Source: Cycas panzhihuaensis (Eukaryota; Cycadophyta). From it: a DNA stretch of 64,000 nt. Shown piece after piece: positions 10,412 through 21,439 of this stretch; the stretch's first letter is position 1, and the number at the start of each line of letters is the position of its first letter. The notes beneath the pieces were generated by a model. It saw only the letters and a list, made by a program, of their open reading frames with translations, did no database searches and had not been told where the DNA came from. The position numbers and the translations under genes were made by a program. Where the stretch lies: assembly GCA_023213395.1 (NCBI GenBank), contig CM041465.1:85319741-85383740 (forward strand). The letters are read 5' to 3'.

Positions 10412-11454
10412 CATTGATTGATTCAATTCGCCCTGATATCCCCAACATTCACCTGCTGTGAGCAGGGGATAAAGGGGATTTTTCTCCCCATTTTTCAGAT
10501 CTTTTGGCCATTTTTCAAACTTTTAAGGAGAATTTCCAACTTTCACACAAGAAAAACACACAGAAATAGAAAACTTCCTACACAGCAACTAGACAAAGGT
10601 GAAGTGGGCTGCTATCAGCTAGATTTTGTAGGGCCATTGCTGCCCCCTACTGCTCTCCACAGCAAGCTCCATTCTTCTTTGCAGGTGCTCAGGGATTCAA
10701 GAGACTTCTTCACCCAAAAATCTGCTTCAAGAGCCAACTTCCAAGGCTCCTAACTTGCAAGGAGTTTCCTCCATCCATACTCTTGCAAGAACTACTCATA
10801 ACCAGTCCCTATATGTTGTTTATTACTGCTGTTCCAAGTGGCAAAGTGCATGTTTAATCTTCCCTATACAAGGTACTTCTTGTTTTTCTTTTACTTGCAT
10901 AGTGATTCATTTCTTTTTTCTGTTTTATTTCTTTTGCTTCTAATTGAATGTAGTCCTAGTTAGCTACAGTTCTCTCATAGTGTTGTTCTAGATGAGTTTA
11001 CCTCCTTGTTGTTTCTTTGGAGCCCATCCATTTTCCCTAAGCTATCTCTTTCACCCTTTCCTTAGTCAGCTGGTGTAAAGGTGTATATACGAGGATTTGA
11101 GGGTAGGCGGGGTTCTGTCCCCCATTGCTATCCTTCTCCCCAAGGGTTCCGTACCTTGTCCTCTTTCCCTTTACCATCCACGCTTTCTTAGGGAACGAGC
11201 TAAGGGAGTTTAGGAGATTTGGTTAGAGCATTCCGATTGGCATAGATACCCATCATTACCTCATTGCCAACTAGTTTTCCTTCCCGAGTTCTGTGGAGGT
11301 CTCCCGTGGGTGAGTTAGCCATCCCAAGGCTATACTCCGTTCCATTTTGAGTGTTTTCATGGTGCATGGTAGTGAGATCGTTTCGTATATGTTGCTATTT
11401 CGTTTTGTTGCATTCCGATGTTTAGTTTAGATCTTAGTTTTAGTTGATTTCCGT

Positions 11455-11472
11455 TTATACATATATATATTT
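11455..11472 (+). promoter_or_regulatory. Candidate TATA box of E2 LTR promoter
   Basis: TTTATACATATATATATTTC lies in the 3' third of the LTR, followed by a conserved block (CTTGTGGCCTCTCTTCCGAG). The same TATA-like run precedes the same block at about 39607 and 58350 and, weaker, at 20709 and 32459. That placement fits a U3/R boundary, but no start site can be shown from sequence. Confidence 0.35.
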
Positions 11473-11648
11473 CTTGGTATATCTTGTGGCCTCTCTTCCG
11501 AGAAGGAGGTGTCCTTCTTACCTATTTGCAAGATCGCGCATTGGCGGAGTGATACGTGGGACAGGCCCATTGCAGGTTAGTTCCCCACGTGGTGCCTCTC
11601 TTTCTTTAGTTTCAAGCTTTCTTCTGTTTTATTTGGTTTGCATGCTCA

Positions 11649-11670
11649 AGGGGAGGTAAGTGAACCCCTC
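11649..11670 (+). promoter_or_regulatory. Conserved splice-donor-like site in G/C stem, E2 5' LTR
   Basis: AGGGGAGGTAAGTGAACCCC: a full donor consensus AG|GTAAGTGA (intron G at 11656) enclosed by AGGGG and CCCC that can pair. Equivalent sites: 39800 (E2 3' LTR), 20908 and 32660 (E3), 58545 (E4), 9497 (E0) and the minus-strand site near 4878 (E1). Confidence 0.5.
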
Positions 11671-12260
11671 TCCCATCGCATCCAACAACTACCACTGATC
11701 GGCGTTGCATGCGCGAAGAACGGAGAAAGAAGGAGCAGGATTTAGAGAGACAAGCCGCACCCCCATTCAAGCGCCGGATCCAGGTATTCATCTTGCTTCC
11801 TGTGTGTCCCCTTTTATGTTATTTCCTTTTCATGCATTTATTTGAATAGATAGGAAATGGTAAAAGAACATAAAGGATAAAGGGAAAGCATTCATCTTTC
11901 TATATTATTTCTTGCTTTACATAGCTTAGCATAGATAGCTGCTTACTTCGTACCTGAGCCTTCCTTTCGTCGCACATTTTACTGCATTTGCTTATACATT
12001 AGTGGTTGACCTTCCCTTTGTTGCCTTCTCATTACCTTGAGAAGACGCAACGCGCAAGGCATTCCCTCTCCTTCTCGGCCATCCGAAGGGTAGGAAGGCC
12101 TTGTTTCTGCAACTACTAGAAGCAACGGGCACCTTGCGGTCCGAACCAGCGCTCCAGTGCCTGAGCGTCTGCGGTGAGGTCCTCGCTGCCTAGCTTAGTT
12201 AGCATAGTGCATTCTCATATCCTTTTGCTAGACGTAGGATCACCACCCCGTAGTGAGCAC

Positions 12261-12280
12261 TGGTGACCATACTAGGGACT
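12261..12280 (+). other. E2 primer binding site, tRNA-Arg type
   Basis: TGGTGACCATACTAGGGACT one base after the LTR. It matches the E4 and E1 sites apart from transitions. A TGGCGACCA start fits a plant tRNA-Arg 3' end; the fourth base is now T. Confidence 0.65.
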
Positions 12281-12311
12281 GCTAGTAAGGGAGCTAAATT
12301 CGCTTCCCCTT

Positions 12312-12336
12312 TTCGTTGGTGTTCTTGCCTCTAGGT
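12312..12336 (+). promoter_or_regulatory. Candidate 3' splice acceptor in E2 leader
   Basis: A pyrimidine-rich stretch ending GTTCTTGCCTCTAG|GTAG (AG at 12333-12334), conserved in E4 (AG at 59243-59244) and E3 (GCTCTTGCCTTTAG, AG at 21458-21459). With the donor at 11656 it would remove the end of the LTR and the primer site from the mRNA. Confidence 0.4.
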
Positions 12337-12424
12337 AGTTTCGTATTCCGTGTTTTTAGTTGGGCAGCCCCCAACGTGCTTGCTTCATTTTCTTTCTTTT
12401 TCTTGTTGTTTCTTCTAACAACGC

Positions 12425-12817
12425 TTGCAAAGGCATTGCATGCGATGTTTCTCGCATCGCTTCCAAGGTTTACCGCCGTTGTTAAAAGACCAATCGCCTC
12501 GTTCCCTTCCGTTGTTGAACCCCAATTCGACAATGGAAGGTTACCCGTCCGATTGGGCTTACCATACCATGACTTCGGGAACTCAAGAGTTCCCTGCATC
12601 TATTCCAGAATCTGCCCATGGGGGCGATGATTCCATCTACTATCTAGATGACCAATTTCATCCTACCGACTTTCATCCTTCCGCTCATGCAGCGGAAGAT
12701 TCAGCTCCTCACGAGACTCACCACCCCACTGGTGAGCCTTATGAGGAGCGTCCTGAGGGATCCCCTACTTTCGAGATCCCGTCGACTTCGTATGGCTATG
12801 AGGATACCCCTCCGTAG
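12425..12817 (+). pseudogene. E2 gag leader ORF (probable Gag N-terminus)
   Basis: A 130-codon frame that aligns with the E1 (4047-3622) and E4 (59334-59752) leader frames: a basic start with RCFSHRFQGL, then STMEGYPSDWAYHTM, an acidic His/Asp-rich middle and GYEDTPP at the end, where a TAG interrupts. In the other copies the reading continues with an I(D/V)xVEA motif toward Gag. The start may be this Met or the internal MEGY; conservation covers both. No known domain is recognised. It is most simply the N-terminal part of Gag. Confidence 0.6.
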
Positions 12818-12857
12818 GCGTAGTCGAGGCGATTAGCAGTACTTAGAACAACTCGCC

Positions 12858-14237
12858 ATGTGGTACCCTAGATGGTTCGAAGAAGTGTTGCGCAATGTAG
12901 CATCTTCTTCATCCATCCCTGCACCTTCTAAAATGATTGATGCTTCTGCTTGCGCACACTTGTCCTATGCTGTGTCTACCCTGGCTCCCAGGGCAAGCAT
13001 TGCGCCGCCTACTTCTAGCCGTGGTCCTACTTCTTCAGGACCCATTCGTGGCATGTCCTTTCCCCAACTCGGGGTTAGCATGCCATTTCCGAGCCAAATG
13101 CATGCGCTGCCTTCGAACGTGGCACATGTGTTCCCTAGTAGGCCTCGAGGTCCTACTAGTGTTGCCGCCGTCAACTATGTAGGACCCACTCCTACATACG
13201 TTCAAAACTCTGCTGGTGGTCCTTCCCTTTACGTGCCCCTAGGTTACACGTCTCAACCTTGGGGGCAAGCTAGGGGAAACCATCTTCCTGCTTATGGGGT
13301 GGACCCGTTGCACCCATATGGAGTTGCACCACCTATGGGTGGCCCATATGGGCAAAACCCGGTCCCTCGCCCGTTGTTTCTGTCATCTAGCGCAACTCTC
13401 ATTGCTGCGTCATCGCAAGGGAGCATACCTCCTTTCCAGAGCATTTACCCACAACCCCCTTTCCCACAAAGGGCGTTTCCCCAAGGAGAGATGGGTTTAC
13501 CACCCCCATCCATTCCTTTGCCGGTCATCGATCAATTAGCCCAAGTGAGGACATGTCCTTTCATGGACTATAGGTCGACGCCATTGTTTGTTGAGGTGCT
13601 AAGGACCAACCTGCCACCTCACCCTCCTGAAGTTCCCAAATTCGACGGAACTTCGTTGCAAGACCCAACCAAGCATGTACGCAATTTCTCTATGGCGTGC
13701 ATTGATTATTGGGCTTACGACCATATCCTTATGAAGCATTTTTCGCGATCCTTACAGGGTGATGCCCTCAAGTAGTTTTACTGCCTTCCCGCTCATTCGA
13801 TTTCTTCATTCCAGCAATTGGTGGATGAGTTCATCAACTATTTTGACATGGCCCGTCCATTTGAAAGCGGAATGAAAGTGCTTCTGTCGCTCAAACAAGG
13901 TCACGACGAGATGAATCACGACTTTGTGTGACGCTTTCATGATCTTCTTCACTTTACCAAGGCCACGTTGCCTGAAGAGTTGAAGCGAGATCTCTTCGTC
14001 AACGCACTTCACCTTGAAGTGCATGTGGAAGTCCTCAAGATGGGGGCAACCACATGTGACTCTGCAATTACAAGGTGCTTGGCGTTGGAGGCCATTGAGA
14101 TCCAAGCTGGACTCAAGAAACCTCCTAAGCCCTCATAACGCCGTGAGGTGCCTCCCCCAACGAAGGAAACCAAACCTTCGTAGCCCGCTAGGTCCACCTC
14201 TCATCCTACTGAGAGGACCCTAGATCCTCTTACCTCC
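12858..14237 (+). pseudogene. E2 Gag, proline-rich part and capsid core
   Basis: A frame open for 305 codons (12858-13775) holding the Pro/Gly/Tyr-rich N-terminal half and the start of the Gag core (FSMACIDYWAYDHI). It continues in the same frame through single stops at about 13773 (AAG-TAG, where E4 has Trp), 13930 (TGA, Arg in E4) and 14138 (TAA, Gln in E4) with LKQGHDEMNHDFV and LALEAIEIQAGLKK intact between them. The stops are single C-to-T or G-to-A changes relative to E4. The protein would make the particle shell. Confidence 0.8.
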
Positions 14238-14258
14238 ACTATTAGCTCATTCGAGCGC

Positions 14259-15503
14259 ATGATGAAGGAGCTTAAACTCCAGCCTCCTTCGTCACTGACC
14301 TCCCATAAACCAGTTCAGCAAGCTTCTCGTGCGATGCCCCCCAAAGGGGGTAACACCCAGCCTTCTCAAGCAAGGAGGATCGATCCTCCCCTTGAGAAGA
14401 GGTGGTGTTCCATCCACGGGGAGTGTTTCCATGATGATTCACGTTGCCAAGCACAGCACCCACGCGACGCCCCGCCGTGCGATTCGTCCCCTAGGCGGGC
14501 ATCGAGGCCTAACCTCGATCAGCCCATTCATAAAGACCCGTTCCCCAAGCATGGGGAATGTGGTCGTGATGTTCAGCCAAGGAATAATCAGAATCGGAAT
14601 AAATCCCTCGATCATTGCCCTTCGCATGGTAGAGGGAAGGGTGTGCGAAGGCCATCTTTCCCTTTGCGCTCCCCTGACCGCTGTGCTCCATCACCTTCAT
14701 GGTCCCATAACAAGGGAAAGAAGGTGATCCAAATGCTTAAGACCACTCCCCTTTACGCATTGACCTGGTCTCAAGCCGTGAAGGAGGCAGCAGGGGCCTC
14801 CGCATCCACCTCGCAACTCGATCCCCCTCTAGAAGCCATTCCTCCAGAGATTCCCGCACTTCCCAAGAGCATTCCCGTTCATCCCAGTAGATTCAACTTT
14901 AGGAGAGCCCTTACCCAACCCACAGGGAGGGGTAAGCCCTTCTCCGTAGTCGAAGAGCTTCTTACTGTGGCTGCCAGGATGTCCATCATGGACGTCTTGA
15001 GAAGTTGCCCCAAGCAGCGAGCGCTCCTCTTGGAAGCTCTAGGATCGAATGACGCGTCCATTTATGCCTTGGGTACAACCCAAAGCTGCGAACCCGTTAT
15101 CTCCTTCAATCCCAGAGATCTTCCTGCATCTAGTGGAAGGGAACGCCAATGGAACTTCCCTTTCACCATTACCATAGATACTCCTGATTGTACGTTGGGA
15201 AGAACCATCGTGGACAATGGTTCTTCTGTCAATGCCATGCCCTTGCGCGTGATGCAAGAGCTTGGCATCTCCACCTTGGAACCTGTTCCATGGCGTTATC
15301 AGGGTTATGACGGTAGCGAGAAGACTCCCTTAAGATCTGTCTCGATACCCCTTACCCTCGAGGACAAGACTGTCGTCACCGACATCATTGTCCTCGATGT
15401 TGACATTGATTATAACTTGCTTCTAGGTCGACCATGGCTTGACCAAATGGGAGCCGTGTGTTCCACCCGTTGGGGGCAACTTAAATTTGTCCATAACAGG
15501 TAA
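14259..15503 (+). pseudogene. E2 nucleocapsid and aspartic protease
   Basis: A 414-codon frame in phase with the upstream Gag. Its N-terminal part has the zinc knuckle RWCSIHGECFHDDSRC near residue 50 and a basic Ser/Arg tail ending NKGKKVIQML. The C-terminal half is the retropepsin-like protease with VDNGSSVN at about 15209-15233 and YNLLLGRPWLDQMGA at about 15412-15456. Gag and protease are thus one continuous frame in this family. It ends at TAA (15501-15503), where E4 has CAA, so the stop is a mutation and the linker continues directly at 15504. Confidence 0.85.
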
Positions 15504-16508
15504 ATGAAAGTTGTCTCCCACGAGCAAACGCTCGCCAAACAAGCTAGGCCTTCCGCCCAGGCAAGCCATGGCTATACGAAGGGAAATAAACGCCCTTCCG
15601 ACCATGTCTCAGCTTGCTCCATTGGAATCCCTGATTCCTCTTACCATGAAGAAGATCCCACATCTTCTTCTCTTGGTTTGACGCGTTTCGCTCCCATTAG
15701 TGTTGGGAGCTATGGGTACCTCGCCATGTTTGACGATGACGGGTCCCATAGCGAGGATGAGGATCGTCCTCACCCAGTTTCATTCCTCCGCACTAGTGTG
15801 GGGCATCCTCCTGGTCCTAGGTTTCCTCCTATGACCCCTTTTGTTGTAGAGCCTAGTCATTTTCACATGTCATATGACATTGCACATGGTGATCATCACA
15901 GTCCTGGCTCTTCCATCCCATCACCTCCCGTAGGTGATGATGTTGGGAGTTTCCCTCTTGCTTTTTATGAGGGACCTCTCATTGACTCTCCTTCAGATTC
16001 TCTTAGGGATGATGGGAAGCCTTCAGGCCATACCGGTCCTATCACTCCCACGCTATCCCGCGCCTCATCCGTTCGAAGCCAGGTCATCCATGGGGTGGAC
16101 TACTTAGAAGACGACGAGGCTTTGTTGGAGCACTTAGCAGGTTCCATGCCCAGTTTGCCTCCTGGTCACCACAAGCTTGGCCACCAGAAGGTCTTAGCGA
16201 TTGGGTCCACATTAGCAGACCCAATCCCTTCTTCTGTTTCCTCTCTTCTGGTCAATCTTACCCCCCTCCATTTCGATGAGGGGAATGCTATGTACATAGG
16301 GGCAACTCAGGACATAGTCCTTGCCCCGGACAAGGTCATCAAGGTAGGAGCAGAATGTACTCCTGACGAAGTGAGAGAATACTCCCTCATGTTAGGAATG
16401 CATGATGTATTCGCATGGGACTACTCGAATATGAAGGGCATTGACCCCTCAATTGTCACGCATAGCCTTACGACCTTTCTTGACGCTCACCCTGTGCGTC
16501 AGAAGTAG
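15504..16508 (+). pseudogene. E2 protease-RT linker
   Basis: A 334-codon frame, continuous with the protease apart from one stop. It is rich in Ser, Pro and Asp, with SYGYLAMFDDDGSHSEDED and VIHGVDYLEDDEALLEH as conserved acidic blocks, then GATQDIVLAPDKVIKVG and WDYSNMKGIDPSIVTH leading into RT. It ends at TAG 16506-16508 where E4 has CAG. Similar long linkers precede RT in other large plant gypsy elements. No enzymatic motif is visible. Confidence 0.7.
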
Positions 16509-17882
16509 CGTTCCCTTCACCCGAAGCTTTCAGCTGCCGTTAAGATGGAAGTTGAGAAGCTTCTGGATGCGGAACTCATTTCTTCCATCGATTACCCTAA
16601 GTGGATATCGAATATCGTTCCCGTTGCTAAGAAGAATGGGACCATTCGTATCTGTGTCAATTTTCGCGACATAAACAACGCTTGTCCTAAGGACAACTTT
16701 CCTCTTCCCTTCATTGATCAAATAATCAATCGTACGGCTGGATTTGAAGTTATGTCCTTGATGGACAGCTTCTCCGGCTATAACCAGATTCAGATTTCTC
16801 CTGAAGACCGTCATAAGATGGCCTTCACTATGCCATGGGGTACCTTTGCCTACAAGGCAATGCCCTTTGGTCTTAAGAATGTAGGGTCTACTTATCAAAG
16901 AGCCATACATTTTATCTTTCACGACCTCATCAACAATGCGTTGGAGGTTTTCATGGATGATATGATGGGCCTTTCTCGTTCTAGAGCCCATCATCCCTCC
17001 GACTTGTGTGCCATCTTTACAAGATGCCGCAAGTATCACGTTAGCTTAAACCTGCTGAAATGTGTGTTTGCCATCACTTCAGGCAAACTCTTGGGTTTTC
17101 TCATATCCCAACAAGGAATCCAAATCAACTCGGAAAAAGTCAAGGCAATCCTTGACATGCTGCTGCCTAGGACCCAATGACAAATTAAGTCGTTTCTAGG
17201 CAGGCTTGGTTTTCTGAGGCGTTTCTTGGCAAATTTTGCCATAAACGCCAAGCCTCTTAGGAACCTATTAAAGAAAGGAGCCCCTTTTGTCTGGTCGGAC
17301 AAGACCTAAAAGGCCTTTGTAGGACTCAAGGAAGCTCTCGTTTCCGCCCCTACACTAGCGCCTCCTCACTTTGATAGGCCCTTCATCCTATACACCTCGG
17401 CAACCGATGAATCCCTGGGTGCAATGCTCGCACAGGAGGATGATTCGGGAACCGAGAGGGCCATTTATTTCATCAGCCGCACTCTCATTGCCGTTGAATT
17501 AAGCTATCCCCCCGTTGAAAAGGAATGCCTCTCCTTAGTCCATGCGACCAAGAAATTTCGGCACTACTTGCTCGGCAATATGACCAAGGTGATCGTTCAA
17601 TCTGATCCGTTGCGTTACTTGCTTACTCGTTCGGATTTGATAGGTAGGGCAGGTCGTTGGGCTGTCCTACTTCAAGAATTCGACTTGCAAGTTATTAACA
17701 ACAAGTTGAAGAAGGGAATGATAGTAGCAGAGCAATTAGCTGATGCTGCCATTCCCAATGCGAGCGGCATTCCTGTTGATGACTCTTTCCCGGATGAGTC
17801 TATCATGACCATCCACGATGCTTCTCCTCACCCACTCGCCGGCAGCGAGTGGTATGGTGACATTGTGCGATATCTAACTTAG
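16509..17882 (+). pseudogene. E2 reverse transcriptase and gypsy RNase H
   Basis: RT starts around KMEVEKLLDAELISSIDYPKW, with NGTIRICVNFRDINNACPKD, the PWGTFAYKAMPFGLKN block and the catalytic FMDDMM motif at about 16949-16966. Connection and RNase H follow: FLGRLGFLRRF, then FILYTSATDESLGAMLAQE, EKECLSLVHATKKFRHYL and LLQEFDL. Stops at 17178 and 17307 (TAA), each next to an otherwise conserved position, break the frame, and another lies at 17880. The first Asp expected in the RNase H YxDAS-like motif is replaced (YTSATD), as in other copies here. These enzymes copy element RNA into DNA. Confidence 0.9.
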
Positions 17883-19094
17883 CAAGAATATTGCCCTGAA
17901 GCTAGCAACAAAGTTAGGTCACGTATCCGTGCCACTGCTAGGCAACACCTCCTCGTGGACAGAGTGTTGTATAAGAGATCTTTCGACGAGATCCTGCTTC
18001 GCTGCGTCGCTCTTGACGAAGCGGACCAAATACTCCATGAATGCCACCATGGCATTTGTGGGGGCCACTTTGGGGGCCAATCCATGGCCCAAAGGATCCT
18101 CCGCATGGGCTATTACTGGCCGTCCTTGTTCAAGGATGCCCACGCCTGTGCCCTTAGATGTCGGCGATGTCAGGAGCACGCCAATGTCTCTCACATACCT
18201 TCCGAGGCATTGCACCCTATCATGTCTCCGTGGCCCTTTTCTTAATGGGGTTTAGACCTCATTGGGGCTATATCACCGCCATCTTCCGCATAGCATAAAT
18301 ATATCTTAACTGCTACTGAATACTTCACTAAATGGGCAGAGGCAATCCCCCTGTCCACTACCCCTGGCAAGACGATAGCCACCTTCGTCTACCAGCATAT
18401 TATCTGTCGTTTCGGGATCCCAGATGTCCTAATTACGGATAATGGAACCTCCTTCTGTAATAAGGAAATGGACGAATTGTGTGAGAAATTTAAGATCTCA
18501 CATAAGATGTCATCCCCTTATTACCTCCAAGCAAACGGACAAGTTGAATCTTTCAACAAAACGCTCGTCGGCGTTTTGAAGAAAATCGTTGCCCAGTCTC
18601 AAAGAGACTGGCATATCCAACTCCCTTCCGCCCTATGGGCTTATCGCACTTCTATCTGCACAGCTACCGGAATGACCCCATTCTCATTAGTCTACGAAAC
18701 CGAGGCGATACTCCCATTGGAAGTGGAGTTCCCCTCTCTTCGGGTTTCCCTTCGAGGCCTCATCGACGAGGAGTCTATTCGCCAAGCTCGCCTCCTAGAC
18801 CTCGAAGCCCTGGATGAGAGGCGCTTAACGGCTTATCAAGCGAACCTCGCTTCGAAAGCCTGCTTGCAAAGGACACACAACAAACATCTTCGTGCTCATC
18901 CTTTGTGCCCCAAGGACCATGTCCTCAAATTGGAGTACCTTTACGACCGCTTGACCAAATTCAAGCCCAAATGGGTAGGCCTCTTTGTCGTTCTCGAAAG
19001 CCTCGATAACGGCGCATACAGGATCGCCACCTTAGATGGCTTGGAATTTGAGAAAGCGGTCAACGGAAAGTTCCTCAAGAAATTTCTGGCGTGA
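17883..19094 (+). pseudogene. E2 integrase
   Basis: The zinc-binding HHCC domain reads ILHECHHGICGGHF (about 18026-18068) with C-x2-C in LRCRRCQEH. The catalytic core keeps all three acidic residues: D in GLDLIGA (about 18250), D in LITDNGTSF (about 18430) and E in QANGQVESFNK (about 18530-18560). The last 208 codons (18468-19094) are open and end with a C-terminal domain, KFKPKWVGLFVV...AVNGKFLKKF, then TGA. Stops at 18243 (TAA) and 18295 interrupt the core. No chromodomain is seen at the C-terminus, consistent with a non-chromovirus lineage. Confidence 0.9.
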
Positions 19095-19135
19095 TCTTTC
19101 GCTCTTTTCTTTCTTGGTGCTCAAAGCGAGCCTAA

Positions 19136-19140
19136 ACTAC
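19136..19140. repeat. E3 target-site duplication, left (actac)
   Basis: The bases actac precede the E3 5' LTR and recur exactly at 33193-33197 after its 3' LTR. Rejoining the flanks restores the post-integrase block seen in E3 itself (GCCTAAACTACCAT). Confidence 0.85.
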
Positions 19141-21418
19141 CATTTCGGCTATCGGGAATGGACTTCGACACATCGACACGAGGTTTGTGCGGTATATGCC
19201 TTTACTTTGCTTACTTATGATCGTTGGGAATGGTTTGATTGACATGTGCTGTCCATATGCACTGTTTGATTGCTTATTCATTACATTCATCCAACCACCC
19301 AGCGTCTCCATGGTCTTTGGGATGCTTTGTAGGCTTGTTATCGTGTTCTGGCGTCTAAGCTTATGTTGCAAACCCTTTCTAAGCTGGTTTAACCCTTGGT
19401 TAGGTCTTTTGTTTGAGCACATGACCTAAAGCGCTCTTGACTAATGTATTTTGAGTTTAATTTATGATTTTACCTTAAAAACACGATTTCTTACTTTAAT
19501 TTTGTTTTTTGGGTTTCGGTCTTGTAATGATCTGCATGATCTTAAGCGATGCAGGGCGGTACCGGTGCGTCTGCAATAAAAACTTAGCGGTTAAGTTTTA
19601 TGTGAGTGATCTCATTTAAAATTTAAAAAGAGAAACCACGGTGCGTGTGGCGATTTTTTCAGCTTTCTGCGTGGCTCCCAACAGTTGGGCGTTCACTCGC
19701 TTCACTCAAGACATAAAACCATTTTTCATTCATTGGCTTCATTATTCACCTCACTTTTCAACTTTCCTAGAGCATTTTTCACAAAGAGACAAAGAACAAA
19801 AGCGTTGATAAGAGACATCCTCCTACATTTGTGGATCGGAGAGGAAAAGGCTTGTTCTTTTTTGGAGTGGTTGGGGCCATTCTTGCCCCTCACAGACTCA
19901 GTTCTAAGCACTCTTCCTCTTCATACATTCTCAAGGCTTTCAGGATTTTCACCAAGAAAGACCATCATGAGAGCCATTTCAAGCTTTTGACTTGCATGAG
20001 GTTCCACTACCTTATTCTCTTGCAAGGGACATGCAACAACACCTCATAGGCATTGGTTGAGGACCCACATGCTCTCATTTCACATCATTGGAGGTATTTG
20101 GTGTCCCTTGTTAAGTGCTTTTTGCTTATTTCTTCATTGCTTACTTGCAAATCTTTTCCTCTCTTTGTGCATGTATTTCCTTGAGTTTCCCTTGATCATT
20201 TGATGCAAATAATAGTAGCGGTTGTGGCCCATTGGAGTGTTGCCCTAGGCTGAGCCTAGTTTCTCACTTGCCCCCTAAACCCATCCTTTTCCTCCAACCC
20301 TTCTCTTTCGCCATTTCTTGGGCAATAGGCATAAAGGGTTACACGAGGTTAGAGGAGATAGCGGGGTTAGTCCCCGATCAATTAGTCCTACTCCCCGAGG
20401 GTTAGTCCCTTATCCTCTCCCCTTTATCTCAGCTTTTGCTTAGGAAGCGGGGTTAGAAGCTTTGGAGAGTCGGTTTGAATACGTCTTGGTATAGGCTATC
20501 CGTTGCTACGACCCGTCTGTTACATCTTCCCTTATATCTGTGGAGACCTCTCGTGGGTGAGTTAGCCATCCAGAGGCTACACTCGATCCCGTTTAGTGCG
20601 TTGGTGGTGTATGTCGATTGCATATGTGTCGTGTGACTTCGTTTCCTTTCATTGCATGTTGGTGCCTAGCAAGTATCTTCCTAGCTTAGTTTATTTTACT
20701 TGCGGCACATATATACATACCTTTTGTATCTCGTAGCCTCTCTCTCGAGAGGAAGGTATTACCTTATTTGCTTGCGGGGCGTTGAACAAAGGCGCATAGG
20801 GTCGACCCATTCTTGGGTCGGCGCTTGTTTGCGTTCTCCCTTTTGTTTATGTCGCTTTGAGCTTTCTTTTCTATCGTTTCGGTTTAGTTAGTGTTTATTT
20901 GCTTTCGGGGAGGTAAGTGATCCCCATCACCGCTGAGTACGAGAAGGACGGGAGGAAGTCAGGCGAACACTGCGTCTATCCATGGCCGGATCCGGGTATT
21001 CTCGCTCACCTTCCATACTCTTTTTCGTGCTCTTACGTTCCTTTACACTTGCTTTAGTAGTTAAAGAACATAAGAAAAAGGAAGAAATAACTATTTAGTT
21101 TGTACTTGCTTTTTACTCTGCATTTACTTTACTTGTACATTTCTTTGCTATACCCGTATTATGGTATTTGAGATCTCCCTCCTTAGCAGCTCTTGCATAT
21201 ATTTTACCGTGACACGTTCGGTTGGTTGCCCCGCTTTCTCATTGCCTTGAAGTAGCATTCCTTTTCCCCTTCCGGCCATCAGAAGGGTAGGAGGTCTCGC
21301 ACCTTGCGATCCGTGCCGCTCCGGCGCGCGGGCGTCCGCGGTATGATCCTCGTTCTTTAGCCTATTAGCCTGGTTTTGTGTCCTTCAGCTGGCGTTGGAT
21401 CATTGCCCGTGGAGGCGT
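19141..21418 (+). repeat. E3 5' LTR
   Basis: Starts CATTTCGGC, a mutated and shortened form of TGTTTCCCGGC, followed by TCGGGAATGGACTTCGACAC. It pairs with the 3' LTR at 30891-33192: long stretches are nearly identical (for example the blocks around 19430-19500 and 31245-31310), separated by short indels. Landmarks include the GAGGTAAGTGA donor-like site at about 20910. It ends at about 21418 against TGGCGACCAT. The frames in it are not conserved proteins. Confidence 0.8.
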
Positions 21419-21428
21419 TGGCGACCAT
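21419..21428 (+). other. E3 primer binding site, shortened
   Basis: TGGCGACCAT matches the family primer site for ten bases. The following ACTGGGGACT present in E1 and E4 is missing. Confidence 0.6.
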
Positions 21429-21439
21429 CCTTCCCCCGT

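Larger units (their letters stand above)
9794..12259 (+). repeat. E2 5' LTR, 2466 bp
   Basis: Begins TGTTTCCCAGC after the duplication and ends GTGAGCA one base before the primer site. It aligns along its full length with the 3' LTR at 37953-40425 and with the E4 LTR at 56589-59169. Landmarks in order: GGGAATAGACTCGAG near the start, the CCACGCG hairpin at 10371, a TATA-like run at 11455, the donor-like GAGGTAAGTGA at 11654, and GGCCATCCGAAGGGTAGG near 12080. Short frames inside are not conserved as protein and are not genes. Confidence 0.9.

Noticed and set aside
12240-12290. Possible tRNA gene at the primer site
   Set aside because: Only the 3'-end complement of a tRNA is present, as expected for a retroelement primer site; no cloverleaf.
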